DNA of 64,000 nucleotides from Ignelater luminosus (GCA_011009095.1 VTPC01005804.1:19110-83109), one strand, 5' to 3'. Positions 34,692 through 46,129 are shown, counted from the stretch's first letter. Numbers and translations are program-made. Notes: generated by a model not told the origin, from the letters alone.

Positions 34692-37600
34692 TCTTCTTCT
34701 TCTTTATCGATCCTTGTACCCTTCCAGGGCGTCGGAGGTCATCGTTTCTTACTCGTTTACCCATTTTTTTATGCTTTGCGGTGCTTTGCAAGTTCTTTCA
34801 TCCGTGTTATCGTTTTGACCTTTTCTACTCCTATTTATACTAGTTGATCTATCCACCCTTTGCATGGCCTTCCCTTTCGTCTCTGCCTTCTGTATCTTTT
34901 CGCTTCTGATATTATCTTCACTAGTCTTGTTCGATCCATTCTAGTTATGTGTCCGAACCAGTTAAGTTTCTTTCTATTTTCATCCTTATTGGAACGTGTT
35001 TTAAGTCAGCCTTTATTGTGTTGTTCCTGATTCTGTCCATTTTTGTTTTTCCAGCAATTTTCCTCAGTTGTTTCATTTGAGCCGTGTTTATTACCCTGTT
35101 TTGTTTTTCGTTTACGAGCCGTGTTTCGCTGGCGTAGGCCAATATCCATACAGAAATTGTATTATATAGGGTAAAAGCACCAATACCCTACCACCTAAAC
35201 AGTATTTGAAACTCAAACTCGTTTAGATTTAAAACTAAATAGTATTTATTAATGAAACTTTCTGTATAACAGTGTACATATAAATGGTATACATTCTTAT
35301 CATCAAAAGCTATAAAATGTTTAGTTTTATATTTCAAAAAAAAAATTATCAGAATGCGCATTTTGTACCAGTAAGCGACCCACCCTTTGTTTTTGATATG
35401 TGTTTAATGGAAATGCCTGATTCTTTGTATACTTTACAAAGAAGGAGTACTGTTCTGATTTTACAAATAAAAATATTCACAAAGGTGTTAAAAACAATTC
35501 CTAATTAGTTTAATCACGTTCCGAAAATAATTAAAAGCTAATAATTGACATATAATTTTTATTTATTTGGAATGAATGTAACATAATAGTTATGACCAAG
35601 GACAGTAGATAACATACAGCGCGACCAAGTTCAGAAAAGCCCAGGAAAATATGCGAATGCGAACTAATTTCAATAACAAACAACGTCGACCAATCAGAAG
35701 CGTAATTTTACTCGAGTACATTAACTGCCAAAAAGTTGTCTTAAATCTGTTACATGTTATTGACGGTGTTTAGTTTTATTTAAATTTCCCGCCGGAAGAT
35801 TTTTGGATGCGAGTGTACTTGGTCAACATGTAGCTCCCCCGTACACGCCCACTCAGGACTTTTCTGAGGTTGGTCGAGCTGTAGAATTAAAAATTGCATT
35901 ATTTATAAAATAATAATTCATTCGGCGGTGGACTTTTGGAGCTGGACACATTTAGGTGCGTTTACCTTATTACGTTTAATTTAACATCTACGTCTATTTC
36001 TCTTTTTCCGAATATTGTATAGTGCGTGTTCGATTTCTTTGTTCTATAAACTATTTCTAGGTCCGTTCTGCCATCGCTTGTAGTCATTGTTCCCAGATAT
36101 TTATATGCTGATGCTGTCTCCAACTGCTTCCCTTTGCAGGTTAGCCCAATGTTTCTGGTGTCTTGGACTTTATCGCTTACTCTCATTGTTTTGGTATTAT
36201 TTATGTTTATTTCCATTTTGAACTTCTCGATTTATTCTACCCATATGTTTATTAATTCTTGCATTTCCTCCCGGTTCACTGCTACTATCACGATGTCGTC
36301 CTCCTATTTTTATTGGTATCATGTTATTTTATCCTATTGTTATCTGTGTTTTGTTCTCTATTTTACGTTTTTCATTATTTTGTCCATTATTATCATGAAC
36401 AGGAGTGGGCTTAATCTGTCTCCTTGTTTTATATCGATTTCCATATTAAACTCTCTTGATTTCTCTCCATTTAACTGCACTTTTCCTTTTACTTTTTTGT
36501 ATGTGCTTTTGGTTATTTGTATTAACCTATGTGGTATTTTCAGTTCTTCTGGTGTTTTTCAAATGTACTTTCCGTCTATTGTGTGAAACGCAGCTCTTAC
36601 GTCTCTTACGTTAGGTAGATATTCACTCCTTCATTTTAGGTCTTTATTATGTTTCTTATAATGTATATATTATCCATTGCTCTTCTATCATATCTAAAGC
36701 TTCTTCTTCCAATTTTCCTTCTAGCACTTTTCTTAGTCTGACTTCTATTATTCTCGTGTATATTTTAAATATTACTAATGATAGGCATATGGACTCTATA
36801 ATTTTCGCAAATTTTTCTCTCCTTTTTTATGCATTGGTATCAGAAGGTTTTCCTTCCATTCCTCTGGTGTTTTCCTTGTATTCCACGTTTTCTTGAATAT
36901 TTCTAGTAGGCATTATGTTTCTTATTTTCCCATACATTTTACCATTACTAGATCTATATTGCCTGCCTTACTTGCTTTGCCGGTTTTAATTTTTGGCCAT
37001 TGCTTGTTCTAGTTCTTCCATGGTTATTTCTTCTGTTAGACTTTCATTTTCTGCTTCAGTTTGATGTATCTGTACTTCTCTTTCTGCTTCTTGGTTCTTT
37101 TTGCATCCAAACCTAGCTTCATAGTGTTCTCTCCATATCTCTAGTATCTCTCTGGTTTCTGTTTTTAGTTGTTTGTTTTTGTCTGTCAGTCCTTTTATTC
37201 TCTTTTTATTTCTGCCTTTCAGGTTTCGTATTTTATTCCAAAATTTGCTAATGTTAGTCTTATAGCTAATATCCAATTATTTACCAAATTTCCCTCAGCT
37301 ATTTTTCTTTGCTCCTCTTACTAATCTTTTTACCTCCTTCCTGTGTTACACATATTCTTCTTTCGTTCTGTTAAATTTTTTTTATACTATCCTTTTCCGT
37401 TTTACTGCTTCTTTTATGTTTGTATTCAACCATCATGTTTGTTTGTATTCGGTGTTTATTGTTGTTTTTCTGCATATTTGTTCAGCTGTCTCAATTGCTA
37501 CTTTTTTAAATGCTGTCCGCCATGTTCCACGTTTCTCTGCTTTCTTCAAGTTCCCGGAATCTTTTGTCTAATTCTTTTTGATATTTGTTTTGTTCTTCTC

Positions 37601-39140
37601 TGTTATTTAACTTGTTAATTTTCGTGTATCTTGTTTTGTTTCTCTGTTCTAGCTTCTTCCAGCAAGTTTCCTCTGTCACTAATCTATGTGGTAATTCCAT
37701 CTTTGAACTGGGGTCTGTTTTGATATTACTTATTTTGTGTTCCAATTCTTTTGTGAATACTATGTAGTCTATAATGCTCTTCGCCTCCCTTCCTTCAGAG
37801 ATGTACGTGTATTTTTCATGTATGGCTTGATTCCAGAAGAAATTCTCTATTAAGAGATCGTTTATTTCACAAAAAGTACTCTCCGTATATTCCCATACTA
37901 TCTAGTCCAGTATTTTCATCTTTTCCTATTCTCCCATTTCCCTATCACCACTATATTTATATTTTCTTCTTTCATCTCGTCTAAGATATCCTACGGTTTG
38001 TTGTAGAATGTTTCCATTGTTATCTCATCCGTACCTTCTATTGGTGCATATAATTGTACTATGTGCCATTTCTTCTCTAATTCTAATTTGATATACATTA
38101 ATCTTGATGAGACTGCCTTAAATTTGGCTCTTTTTGCTTCTAGTTCTTCTTTTATCATACTTCCTTGCTTTGCTCTTTGTCCCGTTTGTAGGTACTCCTG
38201 AGATACATAGAGCATATTTTTTTGTAATTGATGTTTTCTCATTTCCAACTTTTGTGGTCTCGCTGATACTCATTAGTTATATTTCATGTTCTTCCATCTC
38301 TTGTTGTTTCACACCTGACGAAAACTCAAATAGTTTGTAGATGGTATAAAACCTTTGCACGTGGACTGTGTCTATGGTAATTGTTTTACTAAGAAAATAT
38401 ACAATTATTCACTTGCCTTAATTTTATTTTAGACAGTTATCTCTTTTTTTATATATCAACAACAACGGTGCCATGACTGCCCATACGCCAACTTGTAAGA
38501 TTGGGCAGTATTAATTAAATTAAAGATTTAAACAAAGAACAAGAAAAATTATATAATACAATTTATCTCTAAATGAAACACTTGTATTAGCTCGTGCTCT
38601 TTTCCTGCTATGGTCGTTAATGTCCCAATTTTTATGTTTTCTGATTTCTGCTCTTCCCTTCCTCTTTATTTCCTCTTATATTCCATCTCGGTATTTCCCT
38701 TTGTTATTTTTCTCACTTCTGGGGCCATTACATTGTCTACCTTTTCGTTATTCATTGGGTTTGATTTTTATTGTAGTAGTTTTCTGGAGATTACGTTTTT
38801 TCTATTTCTTGTCTTTCTTTGTTCTAGTTCCATAATACTCAATTTGCCATCAGTTAAATTATATTTAGTTTTTATTTTATTTCCTTTAATCTTTTATGTC
38901 TTTGACAGGTGTCTTATTTGTACTATGTATATATCTGGCGTTCTTTTATTAGTTTTAGTTTATGTTTATTTTGTAAAATCAGATCTTTTTCTTGTTTATT
39001 TTTCAGTTGCATTAAACAAGCTTTATTTCCTAGTTTAATGCCTTCCTCGATTTTTACATTTATTCCAAGTTCTCTTCCCATAAAGTTTACCATATCGTCT
39101 TTCAAAATTTTTGTGTTACTTCTATTGATTGGCAAGTCCT
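34692..39140 (-). pseudogene. decayed non-LTR retroposon (RTE-like / CFDP2-like), nearly full length, with nested insertion
   Basis: Reading leftward, the order is a LINE's. An ORF1-like block (38,600-39,135) contains GRELGINVKIEEGIKLGNK and a KLIKERQIYI-type end. Endonuclease pieces follow (37,991-38,248, with KFKAVSSRLMYIKLELEKKW and IVQLYAPIEG). A linker at 36,986-37,276 carries ILEIWREHYEARF. An RT core remnant has a decayed active site (EDDIVIV near 36,288-36,303). The post-RT region has YKYLGTMTTSDGR (35,962-36,216), and the C-terminus (34,700-35,165) has ASETRLVNEKQNRVINTAQM and a GRPCKGWID motif. An AAG-rich tail ends at about 34,692. Stops and frameshifts occur throughout. A separate element of about 800 bp splits the C-terminal part. 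Confidence 0.8.
35168..35968. mobile_element. DNA element of about 800 bp nested in the LINE relic
   Basis: The LINE reading frame breaks between KLNVI (35,970) and YNTISVWILAYA (35,165) and continues seamlessly across. The inserted DNA has short inverted ends: AGGGTAAAAGCACC on the left and, on the other strand, AAGGTAAACGCACC on the right, with two mismatches in 14. The TATTA/TATATA flanks hint at a short AT target duplication. A 74-codon plus frame inside (35,284-35,508) shows no recognisable domain. Confidence 0.65.
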
Positions 39141-39149
39141 ACATTTTTT

Positions 39150-39240
39150 GTTATAAAAATTCTTGCGATAATTGATCAAAAGTACCGATCCTAACATAGA
39201 TTTATTGTACATTTTATTTTAATTTATTAACAGGTATGTA
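39150..39240. repeat. right flank copy of the ~100-bp direct repeat
   Basis: TTGTTATAAAAATTCTTGC and TGTACATTTTATTTTAATTT repeat the sequence at 34,590-34,691. After it, the cluster unit resumes (ATGTAAAAACAC, as near 30,745) and runs to gene 5. Confidence 0.7.
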
Positions 39241-39925
39241 AAAACACAAAATTTCTTGCCAAAAATATTTTTACAGATAGGAATCAGAAAGCAATTTTTT
39301 TTATTAATATCATCCATACATAGCGTTAGGAATCATATATATTTTCCTTTGATTACAATTATATAAATCAAATTAACACTGGAAGCGAAAATGTTTTATT
39401 TCAATAACATGTCAGGAAACATACAAGTGGTAGAAGATTTCTGTTACTGTTTTGAAGTAAAAAATAAAAGGTAAAATTAAGTAATAGGGTTACTTCACCT
39501 ACCAATTGTTACATCCTCTATAACTGGGAGCAACCAAACATGTTTGCTTCTAACACAGAAAACTTACGTAGTAAACCTGTGCTTATTGACTTTCTCATTC
39601 TAGTCTTTCTAAACACTACTTTTCTAATTTTATACTTCTCTATTAGCATGGAACAAAAAACCCATAGGATACAGAAAAAAATAAATACAAACAATGCTTT
39701 ATTGGATCATTGAGATATTTACATTGAAAAAATGGTAAATGCATAATATAAATAAAATATAATCGTCGTCCTTATATAAAACAGTCAGTCAACAAAATCA
39801 CTTATATAACCAAATAAATAATTTTAATAACAAATTATTCAATGAAAACAGTGAATTATTTTCATTCAATAGAAATGTTATTTGAAACGAAATTGAATTC
39901 GCATTATTTATAATGATTTTCTGAA

Positions 39926-40461
39926 TTACCAATGTCCATGACCATGACCAAGACCAAGTCCAATTCCTAAACCGAGTCCTAGTCCGTGTCCATGTCCAGC
40001 TAAATCTTGAGAAGCCAAGAGACCTTCTCCGTGCCACTGACCATCATCACCATGCCAACCATGACCGCCAACTCCTACAACACCAAGTCCAATACCGCCC
40101 AAGCCGCCGTCTCCGTGAATAGCGTTTGGAATTCCGTTAGGGCCAACAGCACCGTGTCCGTTTACAACTCCAGTTGGTCCGGCAGCACCACCGCTGGAAA
40201 CAACACCTGAAGCTCCTACAACTGGAAGATGTCCATGTCCTCCCCAGCCACCAGCTCCAGCCCAGCCACCAGCTCCAGCCCAGCCACCGTGTCCTGCCCA
40301 GCCACCGTGTCCTCCCCAGCCTCCATGTCCTGCCCAGCCACCGGCTTTAGCGAATACCACCAAAGTGGCGAAAAGGGCTACAGTCTGTAAATAAAATACG
40401 AGATATTTTAATAAATAATTTAAAATAGACAAAAATATTTTAGACTTACAATGGTGTTCAT
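39926..40461 (-). CDS. Gly/His-rich cuticular-type secreted protein, gene 5 of 7 (156 aa, two exons)
   Basis: Exon 1 is 40,450-40,461 (MNTI), the 65-bp intron is 40,385-40,449, and exon 2 is 39,926-40,384. The signal peptide ends VVFAKA. The mature protein starts GGWAGHGGWGGHGGW and has one more Trp repeat than gene 2 (GAGGWAGAGGWGGHGHL). After the core come the Gly/Val insert HGDGGLGGIGLGVVGVGG, the DDGQWHGEGLLASQDL segment and a tail ending GHGHGHW. The insert groups it with gene 2. A longer frame reading through the intron to 40,555 also exists, but it uses a different phase from the MNTI exon and would destroy the signal peptide, so I reject it. Poly(A) signal at 39,698-39,703. Confidence 0.9.
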
Positions 40462-40523
40462 AGTTGATGTTTGCAGGAGATCTTGTTGTATTTGAGTGTA
40501 ATGTGAAAGAGAGAATTCTCCCA

Positions 40524-40545
40524 TATATACTAAAAGAACGACCTT
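40524..40545 (-). promoter_or_regulatory. core promoter of gene 5: TATATA plus AAGGTCG
   Basis: TATATA lies at 40,524-40,529; AAGGTCG (minus) at 40,539-40,545. Confidence 0.75.
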
Positions 40546-40588
40546 CGTAATGCATAATTGTTTATTTCTTACCGTGCAACGAAAAATA

Positions 40589-40876
40589 CAAGGTCCGTAA
40601 TTGAATAGTACGTTGTGAATTGTAGGGTATAGCATTAGCAGCCATTTTTGTACTCGACTGAAGATATTTGATAAAACTTCCATTTCTTTTCCAGTTTATA
40701 ATTTTTGTTTAATACTAAAGTAAGAATAATAGTACAATTTTCTATATACGTAAATGCGATATAACTAACAGAATTTAATGTTGCTTGGTCTTCCGCCATT
40801 TTAGCACCCTAGAGATTTTGAATTGTATAAGATGACTTATCTTTTATCGAATACACTATTATATTTAGGAACCTTG
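40589..40876. mobile_element. MITE-like insert in the gene 5 promoter (about 288 bp)
   Basis: The left end is CAAGGTCCGTAA, the right end AGGAACCTTG. The right flank is CGACAAGTA. The conserved block (CGACCCCGCC at 40,896-40,905) and the distal AGGTCATGAACT (41,073-41,084) follow. Confidence 0.8.
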
Positions 40877-40895
40877 CGACAAGTAAGTCTTACAG

Positions 40896-40949
40896 CGACC
40901 CCGCCTAATCATGTCTAAAATTCTTTACTCTTACTTTAAATTGAAAGTA
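40896..40949 (-). promoter_or_regulatory. conserved upstream block of gene 5
   Basis: CGACCCCGCC, then TTACTCTTACTTTAAATTGA. It is identical or nearly so to genes 2, 4 and 6. Confidence 0.6.
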
Positions 40950-41462
40950 CATGCAGAATAAGGAATTGCAATTATTTTATTTATTAATTCCTGAAAGACA
41001 TACCTATTTTTAGGTGTTATATATGTCTTATGTTTGTTTTATTTAGTGCTAAATAATAATTGAACAAGGTAAAGGTCATGAACTGTTTTTGACTCCACAT
41101 TCTAACTTGCATTCAGGTACACTGATATAAGTATTGTTTGTTCTAAGTATAATTTCTAATCAAATATTTTAGTTCGTTTGTACTTCCTGCAGAAGTTCAT
41201 TGTTAACACGTGCGATAATTTTTATTTAAAAATCATCTTTTAAATAATTTTATTACTCTCTTTATTAATCTTAAATTGAACACTTTGATGGATTTAGTTA
41301 ACATGAAGTCTTTTCTGTAAATTCCTGCCTGGATATAGGTTTCGAATATTTATTATCTATCTAATTTACTGATCGCTCTAAGTGGAGAAGCAATTCATCC
41401 GATAGATTTCTCATTCACATGTACAAATTTTAACAAAGAAAACATAATCTTTTAGAGATATC

Positions 41463-44409
41463 CATAAAACTCGGAACTATTTAGTTTAAATTATACGGTG
41501 TATCGCCGGGATCGATCGTCAACTGGATCTACAGCAGATCATGGAGGTGCACTTATTGCGGTACGTAGCTCTTTGATATCAACACGTATACTGGACTTTC
41601 AAAGTGAATCAGAAGATGTGTGGGTATCCATTCAATATGGGCAACGGAAATTGTTTTTGTGTTGTGAATATTTACCTCCGCGAGATGTTGTAGCTGCTGC
41701 GACCTTCCGCGATAAATTAATGCAAATCTTTGATGAATTTCCAGACAATTTATTTCTAATATGTGGAGACTTTAATTTGCCAACCATCACATGGTGCCAA
41801 GCTACGGACAACTCTTTTAACCCACAAAAATATGACCCTTCGGCTACAAATTTTGTTAATTTATTTTCCTATTGCAGTCTAGTCCAATTTAACGGTGTAG
41901 AAAACTGTAACGGCAGGATGTTAGACCTAATTTTTTCTAACTATTATTGTATTAAATCAGTTCACAGATGTCACAACCCTATTGTTAATGTAGATCAGCA
42001 TCATCCCCCACTCGATATTAACCTGAAATTTCTAAACATAGATCAACTAATTAATAAGAATGAGGTCAAATACTGTTTTAAACGGGCGGATTACTGCAAT
42101 ATTAACTTAAAACTAGGTAGAGTCGACTGGCAAAACCAGTTACACAATCTGAATTGTGAGGAATCATTAGCTGCATTTTACAACATTGTGTTTGACATAA
42201 TTAATGAACATGTACCCACAAGAACTGTACATTCGCATTATCCATCCTGGTTTTTTGCATCCACAATAAAAGTGATCAAAGAGAAACGTAAATCTCACAG
42301 AAAATGGAAACTATATAATAAGAGACTTGATTATCTGACATTTAGTTTACTTCGTGGCCGTTCAAAATACTTAATTTCTTTAGATTTTCGTAATTTAATT
42401 AGATCTACCGAGGAAGACTTAGTTACCAATCCTAAACGTATTTGGTCGTATGTTAAATCAAGAAAACACAGTTCGAATATACCTCACCAAGTAAAACTCG
42501 ATGACGCAACCGCAGATGACGGTTTATCTATTTGTAACCTTTTTCTTAAACATTTTGATTCTGTATTTATAGATGGTCAGCTACCAGACTTCGACGTAAA
42601 CGTTCTTAATAACGATAGGATGCTTGCTGCTACAACACTCGAAATTTCTCTAGAAAAGGTTTTAAATCTTATCAGTCAGCTTGATATAGGCAAAGGGACG
42701 GGACCAGACGGTATCCCCGCGATACTATTGCGTAATTGTGCGGATCATTTAGCGCTCCCAATATCCATAATCTTTAACCGATCACTAAAAGAGGGTGTTT
42801 TTCCAAAGAGTTGGAAAAAAGCCTATATTGTTCCAATTTTTAAATCTGGGGATAAAGAATTAGTTAAGAATTACAGGCCAGTGTCCATCTTATCGACTCT
42901 GCCAAAACTCTTTGAGAAGATTGTTTATGAAATTGTTTTAAGCACAACAAAAATTCATATTTGTATCCAACAACACGGATTCTTGCCGGGTAGATCAGTG
43001 GAAACTAACTTAGTAAGCTATTTAGATTATTTGCTTAAGGCTCTTGATCAACGTGTACAGGTTGATTCTGTATACACAGACTTTAGCAAGGCGTTCGATA
43101 AAATCGATCATAACATTCTTATACACAAGTTGGATATTATGGGACTGCCCCCTGACTTACTGCGATGGATAAAGTCATACATCTCAAACAGATCGCAAGC
43201 TGTTAGAATCGACGGATATTGTTCCGATTTTGCCGTGATTACGTCGGGGGTACCGCAGGGCTCTCACCTCGGTCCTTTGTTTTTTATAATTTACATCAAT
43301 GATATAGTCAGCTGTTTTAAAAATAGTAAGTTTCTTTTATACGCCGATGATATAAAAATATTCCGAGAAATTAGATTTATTTCCGATTGCAGTTTATTAC
43401 AAAATGACTTAAACCGTCTGTATGATTACTGCCATAATAACAAGCTGTTTTTAAACTTCCAAAAATGCTACACAATATCTTTTACAAGGAACTACTCCGT
43501 ATTTACATTCCCGTATCATCTCTCTAGTCAGCAATTACATTCAGTTTGTTCCATTAAAGATTTAGGAGTTATTTTGGATAACAAACTAACTTTTTCTAAA
43601 CACATTACTTATATCACAAGGAAATCATACAAAAACTTGGGTTTTTTAATTAGAATTTGCAAACCATTTACGAGTCTTCGTGGTATCAGAAGCCTTTATT
43701 TTGCTTACGTGCGTAGCATAATTAATTGGGCCAGCGTAGTTTGGAACCCACAATACAATACTTATATTAATATGCTAGAATCGATACAGAAAAGGTTTGT
43801 AAGTTACCTTAATAAAAAGTTCCATATGCCATCCATCAGTTACAACCACTCGTGTACTGAGTTTGAGCTGTTGCCATTAGCCAATTCTAGAGAAATTTCG
43901 GACTTGCTTTTTCTTTACAAGTTGATCACTGGTATATTGGATTGTACACAGGTTTTGGAATTAATTAACATTAACGTTCCTATCCGTTCGACTAAAAACA
44001 ATTATCTTTTCGTACCTTCTTTCTCGAGAACTAACTCTTTTCAAAATTCGCCACTTGTTCGTATGGTTCGAAGCTACAATCACAGATGTAACTCCCTAGA
44101 TCCCTTCTCAGTTTCACTGACAAGTTTTAAATACAAAGTAACAACAATTTGCCGCTCTTAACATGAGATTTACGTTTCTTTTACCACTTTTCAGAATGTC
44201 TATTAAATTAAATTAAATTATATAATTATATGCATGCACCTGTTTATTTCAATAACTGTTTTTTCACGCTTTTATGTATAATTGGATTATTTAATACCTT
44301 GTAACTTATTTATAATTGACACGACGTTTCTGTTTTGTAGGAAGTATTTGTATTGGGTTCAGACCTGTTTGTACTTCTTTAAGATAAATAAATAAATAAA
44401 TAAATAAAA
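41463..44409 (+). mobile_element. 5'-truncated LINE (CR1/jockey supergroup)
   Basis: A single long open frame ends at 44,161. It is followed by a 220-bp 3' region and a (TAAA)n tail at 44,384-44,409. The 5' end falls inside the endonuclease domain, typical of truncation during target-primed reverse transcription. It sits in the intergenic region of the cuticular cluster between genes 5 and 6. Confidence 0.8.
41468..44161 (+). CDS. endonuclease/reverse transcriptase of a non-LTR retroposon, N-terminally truncated
   Basis: The frame opens after a stop at 41,465. No ATG is needed because the true start is missing; residues are counted from the GTG at 41,498. The preceding NSELFSLNYT already belongs to the endonuclease. 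Endonuclease: YRRDRSSTG at the start, GDFNLP at 90-95, MLDLIFSN at 141-148 and DQHHPPLD (usually SDHxPL) near 166-173. The N-terminal catalytic residues are lost. RT: NYRPVS 459-463, TDFSKAFDKIDH 527-538, SGVPQGSHLGPLFF 583-596, and the YADD active site at 615-618. The C-terminal region (LGVILDNKLTF, SLYFAYVRSIINWASVVW) is of the CR1/jockey type. There is no internal stop over 887 codons, so this is a young copy. It cannot transpose itself because the endonuclease is incomplete. Confidence 0.88.
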   Translation, partial: NSELFSLNYTVYRRDRSSTGSTADHGGALIAVRSSLISTRILDFQSESEDVWVSIQYGQRKLFLCCEYLPPRDVVAAATFRDKLMQIFDEFPDNLFLICGDFNLPTITWCQATDNSFNPQKYDPSATNFVNLFSYCSLVQFNGVENCNGRMLDLIFSNYYCIKSVHRCHNPIVNVDQHHPPLDINLKFLNIDQLINKNEVKYCFKRADYCNINLKLGRVDWQNQLHNLNCEESLAAFYNIVFDIINEHVPTRTVHSHYPSWFFASTIKVIKEKRKSHRKWKLYNKRLDYLTFSLLRGRSKYLISLDFRNLIRSTEEDLVTNPKRIWSYVKSRKHSSNIPHQVKLDDATADDGLSICNLFLKHFDSVFIDGQLPDFDVNVLNNDRMLAATTLEISLEKVLNLISQLDIGKGTGPDGIPAILLRNCADHLALPISIIFNRSLKEGVFPKSWKKAYIVPIFKSGDKELVKNYRPVSILSTLPKLFEKIVYEIVLSTTKIHICIQQHGFLPGRSVETNLVSYLDYLLKALDQRVQVDSVYTDFSKAFDKIDHNILIHKLDIMGLPPDLLRWIKSYISNRSQAVRIDGYCSDFAVITSGVPQGSHLGPLFFIIYINDIVSCFKNSKFLLYADDIKIFREIRFISDCSLLQNDLNRLYDYCHNNKLFLNFQKCYTISFTRNYSVFTFPYHLSSQQLHSVCSIKDLGVILDNKLTFSKHITYITRKSYKNLGFLIRICKPFTSLRGIRSLYFAYVRSIINWASVVWNPQYNTYINMLESIQKRFVSYLNKKFHMPSISYNHSCTEFELLPLANSREISDLLFLYKLITGILDCTQVLELININVPIRSTKNNYLFVPSFSRTNSFQNSPLVRMVRSYNHRCNSLDPFSVSLTSFKYKVTTICRS

Positions 44410-44559
44410 CCCAGTTTGTAAACGTTATCAGGGTTTTTTTTTATTTCTGGCAATATAAAAGAAATTGGTTACGCAAATGATCGGTCGGTTACTTCTAGCT
44501 ACACTGTGATTGAAAATATCTAATAAATCCTAACAGAATATCATCGAGACCTGATGGAG

Positions 44560-45302
44560 TAACGTAGGCGGTGGAGGCTTAAACCGAATTCCAATAAAAC
44601 CGAGATGTGCTGCTTTTATTTAAACAGCAAGATTGGTAACAGATGACTTCAAGTTATGCCGATAATTAATTACTTCGACACGTTACCAACCTTAAATACC
44701 TGGGAGTGACCCTGGACTGAACACTGTTGTTCGAGTAGCACCTTGCAAAAACTGCAGCAAAACTTATTAGGGTTCAACAGTAACAACTCTACGGTTCAGA
44801 GCTCTAGAACTTGTGTACTCGACTTTCAACCATTGTGTTCCTGTGTTGTTAAAAAAATCACCAGCAACCCCCAACTACCAGTACATGAGGACATCGACGG
44901 TGCAAATGGTTGTCACTTGCGTTCCAGAAAGTCACCATCAAAAATTGCATTGTCATTGACAGCAGATAACTTTTTCTTGACCACCTAGTGGCAGAACATG
45001 CAAAATAACAGACCCAACCCAGCAATGCCAAAATATGAGGAGACTCCACCTGGCTTCGACCTTCCACGCAGAACTTGGATTACTCTCAACTGAATAAGAA
45101 CATGACACGGCAACTGTTTAGACTTCCGTCAAAAACGTAACAGAGTACCTTCTCCTAAATGTAATTGTGGCGCCGGAAGACAGACCATCGAACACATTAT
45201 CACTGAATCCCAATTAAGAAAATTCGATGGAAACCTGGAACATCTTGGCTTAGCTACACCAGAATCGATAGAAAATATAAATAATTTGGACATTAAACTG
45301 TG
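44560..45302 (+). pseudogene. second non-LTR retroposon relic, C-terminal part
   Basis: The plus strand reads NKTEMCCFYLN near 44,595 and LKYLGVTLD near 44,692. These are the standard motifs just after the RT core. Further on come PPGFDLPRRTW (about 45,048) and CNCGAGRQTIEHIITES (about 45,161), a zinc-binding C-terminal motif, and the reading ends NNLDIKL before a stop at about 45,301. Stops and frameshifts break it. It is a different family from the LINE directly to its left. The AT-rich tail continues to about 45,620. Confidence 0.7.
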
Positions 45303-46129
45303 ACTTTTATTTTATTTTTCATCTGAGATTGTTATATTTGTGTTTGTTCTTGTATTTTATTTATAAACTAACATTATTGTGTCTGTTTGAGCCATGCGCT
45401 AAATTAAATAAGTTATCTACTAAATTCCAAACATTAAATTTTATTCTGCTAAAGAAGACAATATTTCATTTAATTTCTCAGTATTTTGTTGTTTATTGTT
45501 AGAGGATCTTGTTAAGCTGTATCATTTATAGACTGTACATTTCATATTAGATTTCTTTCTATAAATATTTCCTGTATAAATTAATGTTTCCTGAGAATAA
45601 AACTTTATTATTATTAAAAACGTTTTTTTAATAATTATCCAAGGTCTCAGTCCTTTTCAAACACTTTATATAATGCAGTGATTGGTTTTCTCATATTTAA
45701 ATTAAAAATTAATAACTTCACATAAAGTTATTAATTGTTGCTTTTTTTGCTTATAAAACAAAAACGTCAAAATACTTAGGTGCTTGTTCAGCATTTGGTG
45801 TGACTAATCTTTTTAATTTTTTTTCAATTAATTATTTCTCTATTATTATAAAAATAAAACCTGAAAGCGTAAATAAAAGAAAATAAGTTCAGACAATGCT
45901 TTATTGGATCGCTAAGATATTTACAATAAAAAAATTGATAAATACATAATATAAATAAAAATATAATCGTTGTCCATATATAAAGCAGTCAGTCAATAAA
46001 ATTGCTTATCTAACCAAATAAATTATTTAAATAACAAATTATTCAATGAAAACGGTGAGTTATTTCCATTCAATGAAAATGTTATTTGAAACGAAATTAC
46101 ATTCGTACTAGTTCAGATGATTTTCTAAA

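Noticed and set aside
36134..39175. Several hydrophobic plus-strand frames (60-150 codons) that look like membrane proteins
   Set aside because: Antisense of the A-rich LINE relic; T-rich complement yields Phe/Leu/Ile/Ser-rich pseudo-membrane segments.
39926..40555. 209-codon minus frame extending gene 5 upstream through the intron into the promoter
   Set aside because: It reads the MNTI exon in another phase, covers the TATA box region and loses the signal peptide. The two-exon model is shared by all seven genes.
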